A stretch of DNA of 64,000 bases from Pseudomonas graminis (GCF_002093745.1 NZ_MTSB01000003.1:62001-126000); one strand, 5' to 3'. Shown: positions 10,230 to 20,720, counted from the first letter of the stretch. Notes: generated by a model from the sequence alone, not told the origin. Program-made: numbers and translations.

Positions 10230-12102
10230 GGCGCAACCTGTGGAACGGGTTGACCACCTGACCTTTGCCGAACGGCATGCTGCCGGGGCCGCCAGCGCGT
10301 TCGATCATCGGTGTGAGCAGCAGTTTTTGTGGCCAGTTCGGTGCTTCGAACAGTTGATGCCTGATCATTGCACGTGCCTCGTCGTCGAATTCGATGGTTG
10401 TGATCAGATTATCCAGAACATCGCGCAGCACAGTCCACAACGCCGTGACCGGCACTTCGTAAACCTGGGCCAGCGTGTCCATGATTGCCCGCACGTTGAC
10501 CTGAATGCCAAGGGTCTGCAACCAGAACAGCAGGTCCTCAGGGCGGTCATGATAAAGGGTATTGGCATGACCTTTCTTGATTCTGTATTCCGGGTCGTGC
10601 ATGCCGTTGCGTTCCAGCCACGGCACAAAGATACGCAATGAGTCGTGATCCCGCAGCAGCAGCCCTTGCGCCTCACCGGCTTTCCAGACCATGACCGCAT
10701 TCTGGCCGTGTACCTCACCGAGCATCCCGAGGCGGAACATGCGCAGGTTGATGTCGAAGAAACTGTGGCTCAGTTCGCGGAACAGCGTCAGCACCGAGGC
10801 CTGATTGTGCGGCAGGCTGCGGTAGTCCATCCATTCATCGAAGAAATGCCGGTTGCTGCCCGGCAACGGCGTGCCCAGCGCGGCCATCGGCAGCAGGCGG
10901 CACTCAGGGTCGTTCAGCAAGGCCGAAGGGTACTGTCGCACCATCGCCGACAGGTGCCGTGGCGCTTCGTCGAACAGCGTGGCTTGCGGCGGCATGAACG
11001 CCCACCATTTGCCCTCGTCGCACAGGTGCAGCGAGCGACTCAGGGTTTCGTCCTTGCCCACGACCTCACGCAGCAGTTTCTCGCTCAGTTCACCGTTGAT
11101 CATCTTGACGGCTGGCAGGTAACGGGAAGCGCCCAGGGAATAGATCGCCATCGGCAGCTTGAGGTAATCGGCGCTGTCGAAGCACGGCGTCATCGAACGC
11201 AGTGACGACGTGGCATGCACCGTGGCCGCGTTGAACGTCAGGCGCTGGCAATCGCCCTTGGCGAACACGTCGCCCAATTGCACGTCCAGCACATGTTCGA
11301 ACTGCCAGGGATGGACCGGCAGCGCCACGTGACTGTGCGCAATGCCACGCTGCTGCAGCTCCTGTTCGAGATCGGCCTGCAGGTTTTTCGGCAGCAGATA
11401 ACCTGCGGGGAACGAGGTCTTCAGATCCCCTACGCCGCCCCCGCATTGCAGCAGGGTCTTGTCGACGGCGACCCAGTTCAGCGCCACCGGCTGGGCAAAC
11501 TCGGCCTGATACTGTTTGTATTCCTGCTCGCTCAGGCCCTGCTTGGCCTTGGCCAGCGGGTGATAAGGCCGATCACGCAGCGACGCCCACTGTTCCATCG
11601 TGCGGAAGAACGTGGCACCGTCCTGCGCCATCAGGTCTTGAAGGTCGACCTTGTGGTCCAGCGACAGCGCGGTTTGCCACACGCTGATGCGCAGGACATC
11701 AAGAAACAGCGCAATGCCTTTTTCGTTTTCCTGGCGCTCGCTGCCCTGTAGCTGGGTGGCCTTGCCGGCAAACACCCACTTCATGAAGTCTTCCGGCGAC
11801 AACTGCGTCCAGCGCTCGTCCTGGCGGCCCAATACCGGCGTGCCGGGCACTTTCTCCCATTGCTGGGTGATGCCGGGGCGCAACGCGATACTGATGAAAC
11901 GCTGCTCGGCTGCATCGCAGCACCATTCCCAGATTTGCTGGGTGGCGCTCTGCTCTGCCAGTGTCGGGGCCTGCGGGTGACGCGATTGCCAGTGAGCGGT
12001 GTCCTGCAGGTTCAATGGCTCACGGCCAAAGAAATCTTCGGCCAGCAGGCAATCAACCAGGTCCTGCATGACCAGGTCAGCGGCGAGTGAAGTGAAGTTC
12101 AT
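10219..12102 (-). CDS. acsA: AcsA, NRPS-independent siderophore (IucA/IucC) synthetase
   Basis: 627-residue synthetase of the IucA/IucC superfamily, which adenylates a carboxylate and couples it to an amine or alcohol. Family features include LPVHPWQFEHV, ATSSLRSMTPC (the nucleotide-binding region) and HGQNAVMVW followed by the FhuF-like C-terminal part. It is one of three such enzymes in the locus that join citrate, 2-oxoglutarate, diaminobutyrate and ethanolamine into achromobactin. Which condensation each later enzyme performs cannot be read from the sequence alone. It starts four bases after the acsB stop, and its own stop lies within cbrA. Confidence 0.92.
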   Translation of the reverse strand: MNFTSLAADLVMQDLVDCLLAEDFFGREPLNLQDTAHWQSRHPQAPTLAEQSATQQIWEWCCDAAEQRFISIALRPGITQQWEKVPGTPVLGRQDERWTQLSPEDFMKWVFAGKATQLQGSERQENEKGIALFLDVLRISVWQTALSLDHKVDLQDLMAQDGATFFRTMEQWASLRDRPYHPLAKAKQGLSEQEYKQYQAEFAQPVALNWVAVDKTLLQCGGGVGDLKTSFPAGYLLPKNLQADLEQELQQRGIAHSHVALPVHPWQFEHVLDVQLGDVFAKGDCQRLTFNAATVHATSSLRSMTPCFDSADYLKLPMAIYSLGASRYLPAVKMINGELSEKLLREVVGKDETLSRSLHLCDEGKWWAFMPPQATLFDEAPRHLSAMVRQYPSALLNDPECRLLPMAALGTPLPGSNRHFFDEWMDYRSLPHNQASVLTLFRELSHSFFDINLRMFRLGMLGEVHGQNAVMVWKAGEAQGLLLRDHDSLRIFVPWLERNGMHDPEYRIKKGHANTLYHDRPEDLLFWLQTLGIQVNVRAIMDTLAQVYEVPVTALWTVLRDVLDNLITTIEFDDEARAMIRHQLFEAPNWPQKLLLTPMIERAGGPGSMPFGKGQVVNPFHRLRRDT

Positions 12103-12106
12103 CGGA

Positions 12107-12883
12107 TTATTTTCCTTCTGCTGAAATATGGGTCAGACGGGCCTGCAGCGCACGAAAGGCGATACCGCGCTCATCCCCGAGAACAAAGGCGTTGACCCCG
12201 CGAGCCTGCCAGCGGGCGGCGTCGCCGGGCTGACGAGGAATGGTGCAGTAGGCAACGCCTGCGGCCTGAGCGGCCTGCCAGGTGTCGGACAAAGCTTGTT
12301 GCACCTCGGGCTGATCGATCTGCCACGGCATGCCCAGTGATTGCGACAGATCGGCGGCACCTTCGAGAATCATGTCCAGCCCCGCGACAGCGGCAATATC
12401 GGCCGCGCGACGCACGCCTTCGGCGCTTTCGATCATCGCCACGACCATGATTTGCCGGTTGGCGGCTTCGACGTACTGCGCCAGGCTGTGTTTGCCGAAT
12501 GAACCGGGACGCCCGGCATTGAGGCTGCGGCGGCCCAGCGGGTGGTATTTGCAAGCCGCAATCGCGGCTGCCAGTTGCTCGGGGCACTCGATCATCGGCA
12601 GCACGATGCCCTGAGCGCCGCCATCAAGCAGGCGCAGCAGGGTTTTCGGGTTGAGATCGGCAACCCGCACCAGCGGCGTCAAGTCATAGCTTTCTGCCAC
12701 GCGGATCATGTTTTCCACGGTTTCCGGGTTGATCAGCACGTGTTCCATGTCGATGATCACGAAATCGAACCCGGCCTCGGCGATCAGCTCGATGGCTGCC
12801 GGGGCCGGGATCGAACTGATCAGCCCGTACACCGGCTGCCCGCCGTCGAGTTTGCCCTTGAGTGTGTTGGTCCTCAGCATCAT
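12107..12883 (-). CDS. acsB: AcsB, HpcH/HpaI-family aldolase of achromobactin synthesis
   Basis: 258-residue (beta/alpha)8 enzyme of the HpcH/HpaI aldolase family that acts on oxo-acids such as oxaloacetate or 2-oxoglutarate derivatives. Metal-site landmarks are FVIIDMEHVLINPE (residues about 41-54) and the later MIESAEGVRRA. The exact step in achromobactin synthesis is not firmly established; it may supply a citrate-like building block. The ATG at 12883 overlaps the acsC stop (ATGA). Together with the RraA-family gene at the operon end, the locus carries two enzymes of oxo-acid aldolase type. Confidence 0.88.
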   Translation of the reverse strand: MMLRTNTLKGKLDGGQPVYGLISSIPAPAAIELIAEAGFDFVIIDMEHVLINPETVENMIRVAESYDLTPLVRVADLNPKTLLRLLDGGAQGIVLPMIECPEQLAAAIAACKYHPLGRRSLNAGRPGSFGKHSLAQYVEAANRQIMVVAMIESAEGVRRAADIAAVAGLDMILEGAADLSQSLGMPWQIDQPEVQQALSDTWQAAQAAGVAYCTIPRQPGDAARWQARGVNAFVLGDERGIAFRALQARLTHISAEGK

Positions 12884-14733
12884 TGCGGCCTGTAGGCATG
12901 CAGCGGGTTGGGCACCGAACGGAAACGCCGCTCGCCGTCGCCAAGCAGCCGGCGCTTGGTCAGCTCTTCCACTTCATAGGTCGGTGCAAACACGTCGAAC
13001 AACCCGAAACGGTCACGGTGCTGCGGATGCGCCTGCTGATAGCCGAGGATCACGTCTGCGGTCATCTGCCAGAACAGCGCCTCGTCCAGTTGATAGCGCT
13101 GACGCAGGAAAATCGCCATTTCCGCCAGACAGATGAAGAAGAAGCAGTCGCAGGAGAAATCACGTACTGCGTTCACGTCATCGGTGATGATGAACGAGTT
13201 GCGGTTGAGTTTCGCGTGGCTGTCAGGCAGCGGAACCAGCTCCGGGCACAGTTCCGGACGCCCCAGGTGCGCGGGCGAGTAACGCACGCCATCGTGGAAG
13301 TCCTTGAGGGCGATGCGCTGCGGCCAGCCCTGTTTGACGATCAGCACAATGTTCTGGCCGTGAGACTCCATGCCGATGCCTTCGGCGTAGAGCATGTGGA
13401 TGATGGGTGGCACGGTGACCTGCAACAGTTGACGGGTCCAGTCCTCAAGACCGTACTGGCGGATCCAGGCGTCTATGAACGGTGCCTGTTCGCCGTCGCC
13501 ATAGCGGTTTTCCACGTGGCTCAGGCCGTTGAACGGTACGGCTTGCTCATCGTCCCTGAGGTACTGATGCAGGCTTTCGCGCCAGATCGCGCCCAGCGTG
13601 CCGTAAGTCTGTGCCGAGCGTGATTCGGGCAAGTGGCGGTAGTCGTAACTGACCCCGGCGATTTCGCCGAGAATCACGAAGTCCAGTTTCCGGGCGGTGC
13701 TGTCGGTGGCGATGAGGTTGTGCAGCCAATCGGTGATGATCGGACCGTTGAGCACCGTATGCCGCGCCAGAATCCGCGTGCTGGAGGTGTTGGTCATGCT
13801 CATCGCCAGCTTCACGTAAGGTCGCTTGGGCTGGCTGGCGTTGGCCAGCGTGCGAATCGATTGCTGGGCCTTGTAGACGTCGGCTGAGGTGCCCAGATAA
13901 ACCAGCTCGCCACTGGCCAGTTCCGGGTAAAAAGTCGACACCGTCACGTTGTCCCACTGCCACGGGTGTACCGGCATCAACTGATAGTCATCGATTGATC
14001 GGCTTCGTGCCGCCAGGTCACTGGCAAACGCCTGCCAGCGCTGTTCGCCGAGTTCTTCACGAATGAACGCCTGCCAATCCATGCTGCGGGAATGGCCGAC
14101 TGAAGCGCTCGGCCTGGCAACCGCCAGCCAGACCACCGCGAACGGCGTGGCGAACTCAGGCCCGTAGTGGCGGTTATCGGCCAGGGAAAAACCGATTCGC
14201 GATTTGTAGCACGGGTGGTAACTGTGGGCGTCCATGAAATGCTGTTCCAGCGCATCCACGTCCAGCTCGTGGGCCGGCATGGCAGGCTGATAACCCTGAT
14301 TGCGCGCTTGCAGGTCCTTGAGCTGGGTCTGCTCGATTTCCTGAATGAAGCGTGCCAGGTGCGGGCTGTCCTTGAACGGCGCAAGCAGTTCGCTCAAGGC
14401 CAGGTGCAGGTCTGGCGTCGAGCGCTGACCCGCGCTGTCAACGCGTTCAATGCTGGCGTGATCCAAGCGGATCAGCTCGAAACTGGTGCTGAGCAGACCG
14501 TTGCAGCGGTACTCCACGCCATCACCGAGCGGCACGCTGAAACGATGTTGATGCTCACCCAATGGCTCGCAACGGTAAGGCAGCGCCGCTTCGTACAGCA
14601 GGGTTTGCAGCAACTGTCCGATCACCCGGCGCTGTACTTTTTCGTAACGCGCGGTGTCGATATCGGCCAGCCACGCGCCGGTGGCCGTTGTCGGTGATGC
14701 AGTGTGGCGTTGCAGCGGTAAAGGAGTAGCCAT
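12880..14733 (-). CDS. acsC: AcsC, NRPS-independent siderophore (IucA/IucC) synthetase
   Basis: About 617-residue IucA/IucC-family synthetase with LMPVHPWQWDNV, NTSSTRILARHTV (ATP site) and GMESHGQNIVLIV. It is expected to catalyse one of the later condensations of achromobactin assembly. The ATG at 14733 (MATPLPLQ) is preferred because GAGG lies seven bases upstream; the ATG two codons earlier at 14739 would leave only one base. Twenty-one bases separate this start from the exporter gene upstream, and the stop is coupled to acsB. Confidence 0.92.
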   Translation of the reverse strand: MATPLPLQRHTASPTTATGAWLADIDTARYEKVQRRVIGQLLQTLLYEAALPYRCEPLGEHQHRFSVPLGDGVEYRCNGLLSTSFELIRLDHASIERVDSAGQRSTPDLHLALSELLAPFKDSPHLARFIQEIEQTQLKDLQARNQGYQPAMPAHELDVDALEQHFMDAHSYHPCYKSRIGFSLADNRHYGPEFATPFAVVWLAVARPSASVGHSRSMDWQAFIREELGEQRWQAFASDLAARSRSIDDYQLMPVHPWQWDNVTVSTFYPELASGELVYLGTSADVYKAQQSIRTLANASQPKRPYVKLAMSMTNTSSTRILARHTVLNGPIITDWLHNLIATDSTARKLDFVILGEIAGVSYDYRHLPESRSAQTYGTLGAIWRESLHQYLRDDEQAVPFNGLSHVENRYGDGEQAPFIDAWIRQYGLEDWTRQLLQVTVPPIIHMLYAEGIGMESHGQNIVLIVKQGWPQRIALKDFHDGVRYSPAHLGRPELCPELVPLPDSHAKLNRNSFIITDDVNAVRDFSCDCFFFICLAEMAIFLRQRYQLDEALFWQMTADVILGYQQAHPQHRDRFGLFDVFAPTYEVEELTKRRLLGDGERRFRSVPNPLHAYRPQ

Positions 14734-14754
14734 GTTCATACCTCGAAGGAAAAA

Positions 14755-16161
14755 TTATCGGGGTTCGACCGCGTCGGGCTGAGCCTCGGCGCGCTCGTCA
14801 TTGAGGGGGAAACGCCAGGCGCAGGGCAGCGCCAGCAGAATCAGCAGGCCGGTAACCATGAACACCTCGCTGATGGCCGACGGCGTGGCGAGCGTCCCGG
14901 CGGTATTCAGGCGAAACTCCAGCCACAGCGAGGCGATGACAATCGCCAGCGACGCGACAAGACGGCGGGAAATGTTGTTCATCGCGGCGCCCTGAGTGAC
15001 CATCGGTTCGGGCAGGGCATTAAGCCCCGCCGTTGTCACGGGCATATAGGACAGCCCCAGGCCCGCGCCGCGAAGCATCATCAGCACAAACACCACGCCA
15101 ATCGACGCATTCGCATTGAGCATGCCCAGCGCCAGCGTCGAGAGACCGGTCAGCAGCAAGCCGATGGCGACCACGGTGCGCGGACCGTGGCGGTCCAGCG
15201 CCTTGCCGCCCCACTGCCCGAACAGGCTGGCGAACGCAGCGGTACACAGCAGCGCCAGCCCGGTCCAGATGGGGTTGTAACCGAGCACGGTCTGAACCAG
15301 CAGCGGCAGCAGCACCAGGCACTCGAACATGCCCACCGACTGAACCACGGCGATGATCACGCTCAGCCGGTAGCCGCGCAGGTTGAACAGGCGCAGATTG
15401 AGCAACGGTGCTTCACGACGCAGTTCCACGCGCACAAAGGCGATCAGGCAAGCCACGGCGACCAGCACCATGCCCTGATTGAACGGGTCGAACAGCGCTT
15501 CGGCGTGGTGCATGCGGCTGATGGCGATCATCAGCAGGCCGATACCTGATGCGATCAACAGGTAGCCGACCAGGTCGAACGGTTTGCGCTCGACTGGCTC
15601 CGAATCCGGCAGCACGCCGATGCCCAGCAGCAAGGCCAGCAAGCCGATGGGCACATTCATCAGGAACAGCGAGCGCCAGCTGAACCACTCCAGCAACAGG
15701 CTGCCGCACAGCGGCCCCAGCGCCGGAGCAAGCATTACCGCTGCGCTCCATAGCCCGGTCACCCTGCCCCGTTCGTGCTTTTCGTACACCGAAAAGATGA
15801 TCGCCAGCGACAACGGAATCATCAGCCCGCTGGCCACGCCCTGCACAACACGCGCCGTGATGACCAACGCGATGGAGCTGGCCAGAGCGCCCAGCAACGA
15901 GCCACCGACGAACAGCGCCACGCCCCACAGGTACAAGCGTTTACGCCCGATTCGCTGACTGAGAAAACTGGTCAGCGGCATGGTCATGCCCATGCTGGTC
16001 ATGAAGCCTGCGACGATCCAGGTGGCCAGCAACGGGCCGATCCGGAACGCCTCCATGAACGTGGGCAGCGCCGGGTTGAGCGAGCTGTTGCTCAGGCTGA
16101 CCGTGAGCGTACCGAGCAACACGTTGATCACTACCCAACTGCGTGGGACGCTCACGCTCAT
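14755..16161 (-). CDS. yhcA: MFS exporter of the achromobactin locus (YhcA-like, DHA2 family)
   Basis: 468-residue major facilitator of the EmrB/QacA (14-helix) drug:H+ antiporter type, with MTMPLTSFLSQRIGRKRLY after helix 2 and many hydrophobic spans. Its counterpart lies at the same place between acsE and acsC in the Dickeya locus and is presumed to export achromobactin across the inner membrane. The ATG at 16161 overlaps the acsE stop (ATGA). Substrate is inferred only from position. Confidence 0.85.
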   Translation of the reverse strand: MSVSVPRSWVVINVLLGTLTVSLSNSSLNPALPTFMEAFRIGPLLATWIVAGFMTSMGMTMPLTSFLSQRIGRKRLYLWGVALFVGGSLLGALASSIALVITARVVQGVASGLMIPLSLAIIFSVYEKHERGRVTGLWSAAVMLAPALGPLCGSLLLEWFSWRSLFLMNVPIGLLALLLGIGVLPDSEPVERKPFDLVGYLLIASGIGLLMIAISRMHHAEALFDPFNQGMVLVAVACLIAFVRVELRREAPLLNLRLFNLRGYRLSVIIAVVQSVGMFECLVLLPLLVQTVLGYNPIWTGLALLCTAAFASLFGQWGGKALDRHGPRTVVAIGLLLTGLSTLALGMLNANASIGVVFVLMMLRGAGLGLSYMPVTTAGLNALPEPMVTQGAAMNNISRRLVASLAIVIASLWLEFRLNTAGTLATPSAISEVFMVTGLLILLALPCAWRFPLNDERAEAQPDAVEPR

Positions 16162-17366
16162 TTTCTAACCCGTTCGCCATTACGCACGAAGTGCTGGGGC
16201 GGTCTGGGGTGGCACAGAAAATCGGCGTGCGAGATGTTGTAGCCATAGGCACCCGCCATCGGCAAGACCAGCAGGTCGCCGATATTCACGCCTTTCAAGG
16301 GCTGGCGGCGGCTCAGTACATCCTTGGGTGTACACAACTGCCCGACAACGGTGTACGCCTGTTCTACCGATGCCGACGTTTCAGGTACGGCTGGCAAGTG
16401 GATGACCGGATGATCGTGGCTTTGCGCAACCGGCAGGCGGAACTGGTGGGTACCGCCCCGACAGACCAGAAAGTGCTCGCCGTGGCTGGTTTTGCTGTCC
16501 AGTACCTCGATGACGTAATAACCGCAGTAGGCGCTGATGAAGCGTCCTGGCTCAAAGCGCAGGATCGGCGCATCAGGCTGCTCGCCCAAGCGCTTTTCCA
16601 GATAACGGCACAGGCGCTGCCAGTCAAATTGCTGACTGTTCAGGTAATCGACGCCAATACCACCGCCAACGTTGAAATGGGTCAGTTGCTCGGGATGGCG
16701 AGCCAGCGCTTTCCATTCCTGCCAGCGTTGCAGGTAAAAATCCAGTAACTGCTCATGGCGCTCCACCGACATCTGGTGCGACATGGCATGTACATGGAAA
16801 CCCTTGAGCGTCAGATGGCTGGCATCATCGACCTTGCGCACGGCGTCGGCCAGGTCCGCCTCGTCGATGCCGAACGGGGTGGCTGTTCCGGCCATCGCCA
16901 GTTTGCTCGACTGCTGCGCCGGCAGTTGCGGGTTGATACGAATAAACACCGGCTGCACGCGCCCGGTCTCTTCGGCCAGGTGCTGCAAACGCTGGATTTC
17001 GTTGAGGCTTTCCACGTGGACGGCTTCGACCTTGTTCAGCAGCGCTGAGCGCAGGTCCGAATCGAGTTTGCCCGGGCCGGAAAACACGTAGGGTTTGCGC
17101 GTCGGGCAGGCCATGACCCGCTCGATCTCACCGCCTGACGATATTTCGAAACCGCTGACCAAGGGTGCCAGGGTGTCCAGCATCAGGGCTTCGCTGTTGG
17201 CCTTGATCGCGTAATACAACTCCACGCCAGCCGGCAGCGCCGCCATGACCTCACTGACGTGCTGTTGCAGAGCGTCCAGGTCATAGATGAACGCGGCCAG
17301 CGGGTCGCTTTCGAGCGCGCGAGCCTCATGGATGGCCCCCAGTACGGTTTCCGGCACCTTATGCAT
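16158..17366 (-). CDS. acsE: AcsE, PLP-dependent decarboxylase
   Basis: About 402-residue fold-type III decarboxylase of the ornithine/diaminopimelate decarboxylase family. K55 in YYAIKANSE is the expected PLP lysine and HFNVGGGIG is the phosphate-binding glycine loop. In achromobactin synthesis it is thought to decarboxylate the serine moiety to give the ethanolamine unit. The start at 17366 (MHKVPETV) has a near-perfect AAGGAGG seven bases upstream and overlaps the acsD end by eight bases. An in-frame upstream extension lies inside acsD and is not used. Confidence 0.9.
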   Translation of the reverse strand: MHKVPETVLGAIHEARALESDPLAAFIYDLDALQQHVSEVMAALPAGVELYYAIKANSEALMLDTLAPLVSGFEISSGGEIERVMACPTRKPYVFSGPGKLDSDLRSALLNKVEAVHVESLNEIQRLQHLAEETGRVQPVFIRINPQLPAQQSSKLAMAGTATPFGIDEADLADAVRKVDDASHLTLKGFHVHAMSHQMSVERHEQLLDFYLQRWQEWKALARHPEQLTHFNVGGGIGVDYLNSQQFDWQRLCRYLEKRLGEQPDAPILRFEPGRFISAYCGYYVIEVLDSKTSHGEHFLVCRGGTHQFRLPVAQSHDHPVIHLPAVPETSASVEQAYTVVGQLCTPKDVLSRRQPLKGVNIGDLLVLPMAGAYGYNISHADFLCHPRPPQHFVRNGERVRK

Positions 17367-19143
17367 AACGAGCCTCCTTGCTCCAGGGTGAGGCAAGGCG
17401 CACGTAATTGGCCTCACGGTCGGCTTTGGCGGCCAGGCGAACCTTGAGATTGGTCTTGCAGGCAATCGACTGACCGGCGATCAGTGCGTCAAGCTCCGGC
17501 GCAGGCAGCACCAGTTCGTCGCGGATGCGCTGCAATTGCTGCTCGACTTTTTGCCACATCAACGGCGCCAGATGCGGTCGCTCCCAGCTCAAGGCCAGCA
17601 CGGCCTCGGACAGGTTGTTGATCAGCAGGCAATACGTGATGCGGTTCCAGCCTTGTTCGCGGGTATAAAGCAGCGACTGACGAATGCGCGGATGCAAGCC
17701 GACCTGAATCGCCTTGATGCCCAGCTCTTCGGTCAGCTTGACGCCTTCGAAGTCGCGCAACAACAATTGTTGCGGCTGGCCGTTATCGTGGATCAGCACC
17801 GCGTTCTGCAAATGCGGCTCCATCACCACACCATGATTGAAGAACAGCGCCATGACCGGGCGCAGCAGCAAGGCCTGGTAGGCGTCGAACCAGCTCAGCA
17901 GATGCTCGTCTTCAAGCTCGCCACCGCTGAACGTCTGGAGGAAGTCATGCACCAGCGGGCGTGAACGCAAATCGCGCGCGAACAATGTGCCTGCCATCAC
18001 GCTGCAGTCAGCGCCGGAGCGACGGCAGAAGTTCTCTCGCAGGATCGCCCCGGTCTGCTCGCGAAACCAGTGGCCGTCTGTCTCGCTGGCCCCTTTTGGC
18101 GCCCAGCTCATCGAGCCGGGCTCGGCGACCGTGGACAGTCCGCCAAGTGTTTGCGGGGAGCCTTGCTGCAGACGCTGGAACAAATCGTCGATGATCAGAG
18201 TGCTTTCCAGTTCGTACCAGGCGTTCTTCCTGACACAGTTGGTGATGCGCACGTTCAACGAACCCTTGATGAAGTAATCGTGGTCTTCGATGTACCAGGT
18301 GCGCATCGACGCGGTCGGGCTGGCCAGCAGGCCGCTGGCGCCAAGGTCCGATATCTCCCCCAGTTCGAGCAGGCGCTGCACGCGGCGGTCCTGCATGAAC
18401 AGTTGAGCCTGTACCGGGTGCATGCAGATCAATGCATGTCCGGGTCTGGCCCGTGACTGATCGGCGAAGCCGGACATGACCTGCGCCTCGCTCAGGCCAT
18501 TGGCGGTGACTCGCAAGCCGTCCATCGGTACTTCGAACAGGTGCAGCGCAGTCTGCGCCTGGAATTCCGGCGCGTAGGTTTCTTGCGCCAGATGGGCAGG
18601 CCACAACCGCGCCTTGGGCGCCGGGTGATTGGGATGGCCGAACCACAGGCCCTGCTCACTGGCCAGATAACCGCTCAGCGGTGCCGGGTGCTGGCCTGTC
18701 ATGTTGTGCGCCACGATGGCAGCGGTCAGGTGCTGGCTTTGCAGCACCTGATCCATCAACTCGTCGTTACTGGCCCGGGTCATGTGTTCACACGCGGTCA
18801 GCAATTGCTGCACGAACTCGGGAAACGCCAGGCTGCGCCAGGTGCTGTTGCCGTTGCGCGCATAGACATCGGAAAGGTAGCGGTGACTGCCCAGACGGTC
18901 GCGGCGGTCCACCAGCACGAAGAATTGCTGTTGATTGGGCAGGCTGATGGTCAATGGAATGCCTTTCCATTGCCCCCCGTCTACAAAACTGCCCGGGGCA
19001 ATTCCCTGCATGCCTTCGGGCCACGTGTAATGCAGGCAGTTCTCCGGCAATGCGAACTCTTTGATCAGGCAGTTGAGTAACGCGCGAGTGGTTGCCAGCT
19101 CGCTCACCATTGTTGATAAAACGGTGCGATCGGTATTAGTCAT
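17359..19143 (-). CDS. acsD: AcsD, citrate-activating siderophore synthetase
   Basis: 594-residue IucA/IucC-family (type A) synthetase. The characterised AcsD adenylates one prochiral carboxyl of citrate and esterifies it with L-serine, the first committed step to achromobactin. Visible landmarks are CMHPVQAQLFMQD, LLASPTASMRTWYI (ATP-binding region), NVRITNCVRKNAWYELE and MEPHLQNAVLI. A 174-base spacer separates it from acsF, the widest gap inside the biosynthetic block, so an extra promoter is possible; I could not recognise a convincing one. Assignment as acsD rather than acsA or acsC rests on position next to acsF and acsE and on its distinct sequence. Confidence 0.92.
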   Translation of the reverse strand: MTNTDRTVLSTMVSELATTRALLNCLIKEFALPENCLHYTWPEGMQGIAPGSFVDGGQWKGIPLTISLPNQQQFFVLVDRRDRLGSHRYLSDVYARNGNSTWRSLAFPEFVQQLLTACEHMTRASNDELMDQVLQSQHLTAAIVAHNMTGQHPAPLSGYLASEQGLWFGHPNHPAPKARLWPAHLAQETYAPEFQAQTALHLFEVPMDGLRVTANGLSEAQVMSGFADQSRARPGHALICMHPVQAQLFMQDRRVQRLLELGEISDLGASGLLASPTASMRTWYIEDHDYFIKGSLNVRITNCVRKNAWYELESTLIIDDLFQRLQQGSPQTLGGLSTVAEPGSMSWAPKGASETDGHWFREQTGAILRENFCRRSGADCSVMAGTLFARDLRSRPLVHDFLQTFSGGELEDEHLLSWFDAYQALLLRPVMALFFNHGVVMEPHLQNAVLIHDNGQPQQLLLRDFEGVKLTEELGIKAIQVGLHPRIRQSLLYTREQGWNRITYCLLINNLSEAVLALSWERPHLAPLMWQKVEQQLQRIRDELVLPAPELDALIAGQSIACKTNLKVRLAAKADREANYVRLASPWSKEARYA

Positions 19144-19317
19144 GTCTGCTCCACAGTCGCATTACGCTGACTGTTTAAGTGACGTCGAAACACGTGATGA
19201 TGTACGCGTGCAGCACAAGGGTCTGACGGTCGGCACGGGCATAGAAACTGGCAGTAGCCCGTTATAATCTGATGCAGTTATCCGTTCAGTCAGACAGTGC
19301 CTGCCGCCCTGTTTAAT

Positions 19318-20694
19318 TTAGTGGCGCAGTTGATGAAGTGCAGCCTTGAGTGCCTCTTCGAATCGGCGGATCACCAACTGGCATTGATCTTCGGTAATGA
19401 TCAGCGGCGGTAATAACCGGATCACGTTGCCATTACGCCCGCCGCGTTCAAGTAGCAGTCCCTGTTTGAAACAGTGCTGCTGAATGGAGACCGCCAGTGC
19501 AGGGTCCATCGGGTAACTGCCGAGCCGGTCTGCCGGTTTACGCTCATCGACAATCTCGATGCCCAGCATCAGCCCGCGTCCGCGCACCTGGCCCATGGCC
19601 GGATAACGCTGCTGCAAAAGGCCCAGCTGTTCCTTGAGCCACTGACCACGCTTTGCAGCCTGGGCGGCGAGGTTCTGGCGTTGCAGCACTTCCAGGGTTG
19701 CAAGCCCGGTGGCCATCGCCATCTGGTTGCCACGGAAGGTGCCCGCGTGATTGCCCGGCGACCAGGCGTCGAACTCGCGCTTGATGCCGAGCACCGCTAG
19801 TGGCAGACCGCCACCGACCGCCTTGGACATGACGATGATGTCTGGCTCGATCCCGGCGTGCTGGAAGGCAAACATCTTGCCGGTGCGGCCAAAACCGGCC
19901 TGCACTTCATCCAGAATCAGCAGGATGCCGTGCTTGCGAGTGACCTCGCGGACCTGCCGTAACCACGCGTCTGGCGCAGGGTTGACACCTCCCTCGCCCT
20001 GTACGGCTTCCAGAATCACTGCGGCAGGAAGCGACACGCCGCTTTCGACGTCTTCGATGAACTGGGTGAAGTAGTAACTCAGCGCCTCGGTGCCAGCCTC
20101 GCCACCGATGCCCAACGGGCAGCGGTATTCGTGGGGATAAGGCAGGAACTGCACGCCCGGCATCAGGCTGGCAATGGCGTTTTTCGGTCCGGTATTGCCG
20201 GTCAGCGCCAGAGCGCCGTGGGTCATGCCGTGGTAGGCACCGGAAAAGCTGATGACGTTGTTGCGACCGGTGGCGGTCTTGGCCAGCTTGATGGCGGCTT
20301 CGACCGCATCGGCACCCGACGGCCCGCAGAACTGCAGGCAGTAGTCGCGCCCCTGCCCCGGCAACAGTTCCAGCAAAGCCTCGCTGAATGCGTCTTTGAC
20401 GACCGTTGTCAGGTCGAGCGTATGCATTGGCATACCGGATGTCAGGAAGCTGTCGAGGCTGGCCATGATTGCTTCATGGTTATGCCCCAATGCCAGCGTT
20501 CCGGCACCGGCCAGACAGTCCAGGTACGTAGTGCCTTCAACATCGGTGACCCACACGCCCTGCGCCTTGGCAATGGCCAGCGGCAACTTGCGCGGGTAAC
20601 TTCTTACATTGGATTCAAACTTGCTTTGCCTGTCCAGATAATTGGCATTGGTTTTATGCGACGTAGTAGAGTGCAATAAGCCATCATTCAACAT
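19318..20694 (-). CDS. acsF: AcsF, diaminobutyrate-2-oxoglutarate aminotransferase
   Basis: 458-residue class III PLP aminotransferase. K291 in VMSKAVGGG is the PLP lysine and [14 protein letters not shown] carries the PLP-ring Asp. It converts aspartate semialdehyde and glutamate to L-2,4-diaminobutyrate, a building block of achromobactin. The start has GAGGG eight bases upstream. It is the first gene of the biosynthetic unit and lies behind a well-matched Fur box 27-45 bases upstream of its start codon, so it should be derepressed under iron starvation. Confidence 0.9.
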   Translation of the reverse strand: MLNDGLLHSTTSHKTNANYLDRQSKFESNVRSYPRKLPLAIAKAQGVWVTDVEGTTYLDCLAGAGTLALGHNHEAIMASLDSFLTSGMPMHTLDLTTVVKDAFSEALLELLPGQGRDYCLQFCGPSGADAVEAAIKLAKTATGRNNVISFSGAYHGMTHGALALTGNTGPKNAIASLMPGVQFLPYPHEYRCPLGIGGEAGTEALSYYFTQFIEDVESGVSLPAAVILEAVQGEGGVNPAPDAWLRQVREVTRKHGILLILDEVQAGFGRTGKMFAFQHAGIEPDIIVMSKAVGGGLPLAVLGIKREFDAWSPGNHAGTFRGNQMAMATGLATLEVLQRQNLAAQAAKRGQWLKEQLGLLQQRYPAMGQVRGRGLMLGIEIVDERKPADRLGSYPMDPALAVSIQQHCFKQGLLLERGGRNGNVIRLLPPLIITEDQCQLVIRRFEEALKAALHQLRH

Positions 20695-20720
20695 CTGTTA
20701 ACCCTCGCTAAATTCTGGAT

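Noticed and set aside
19190-19290. Possible Fur box in the acsF-acsD gap (around GATAACTGCATCAGATTAT on the minus strand)
   Set aside because: Only the first five positions and a few scattered ones match the consensus.
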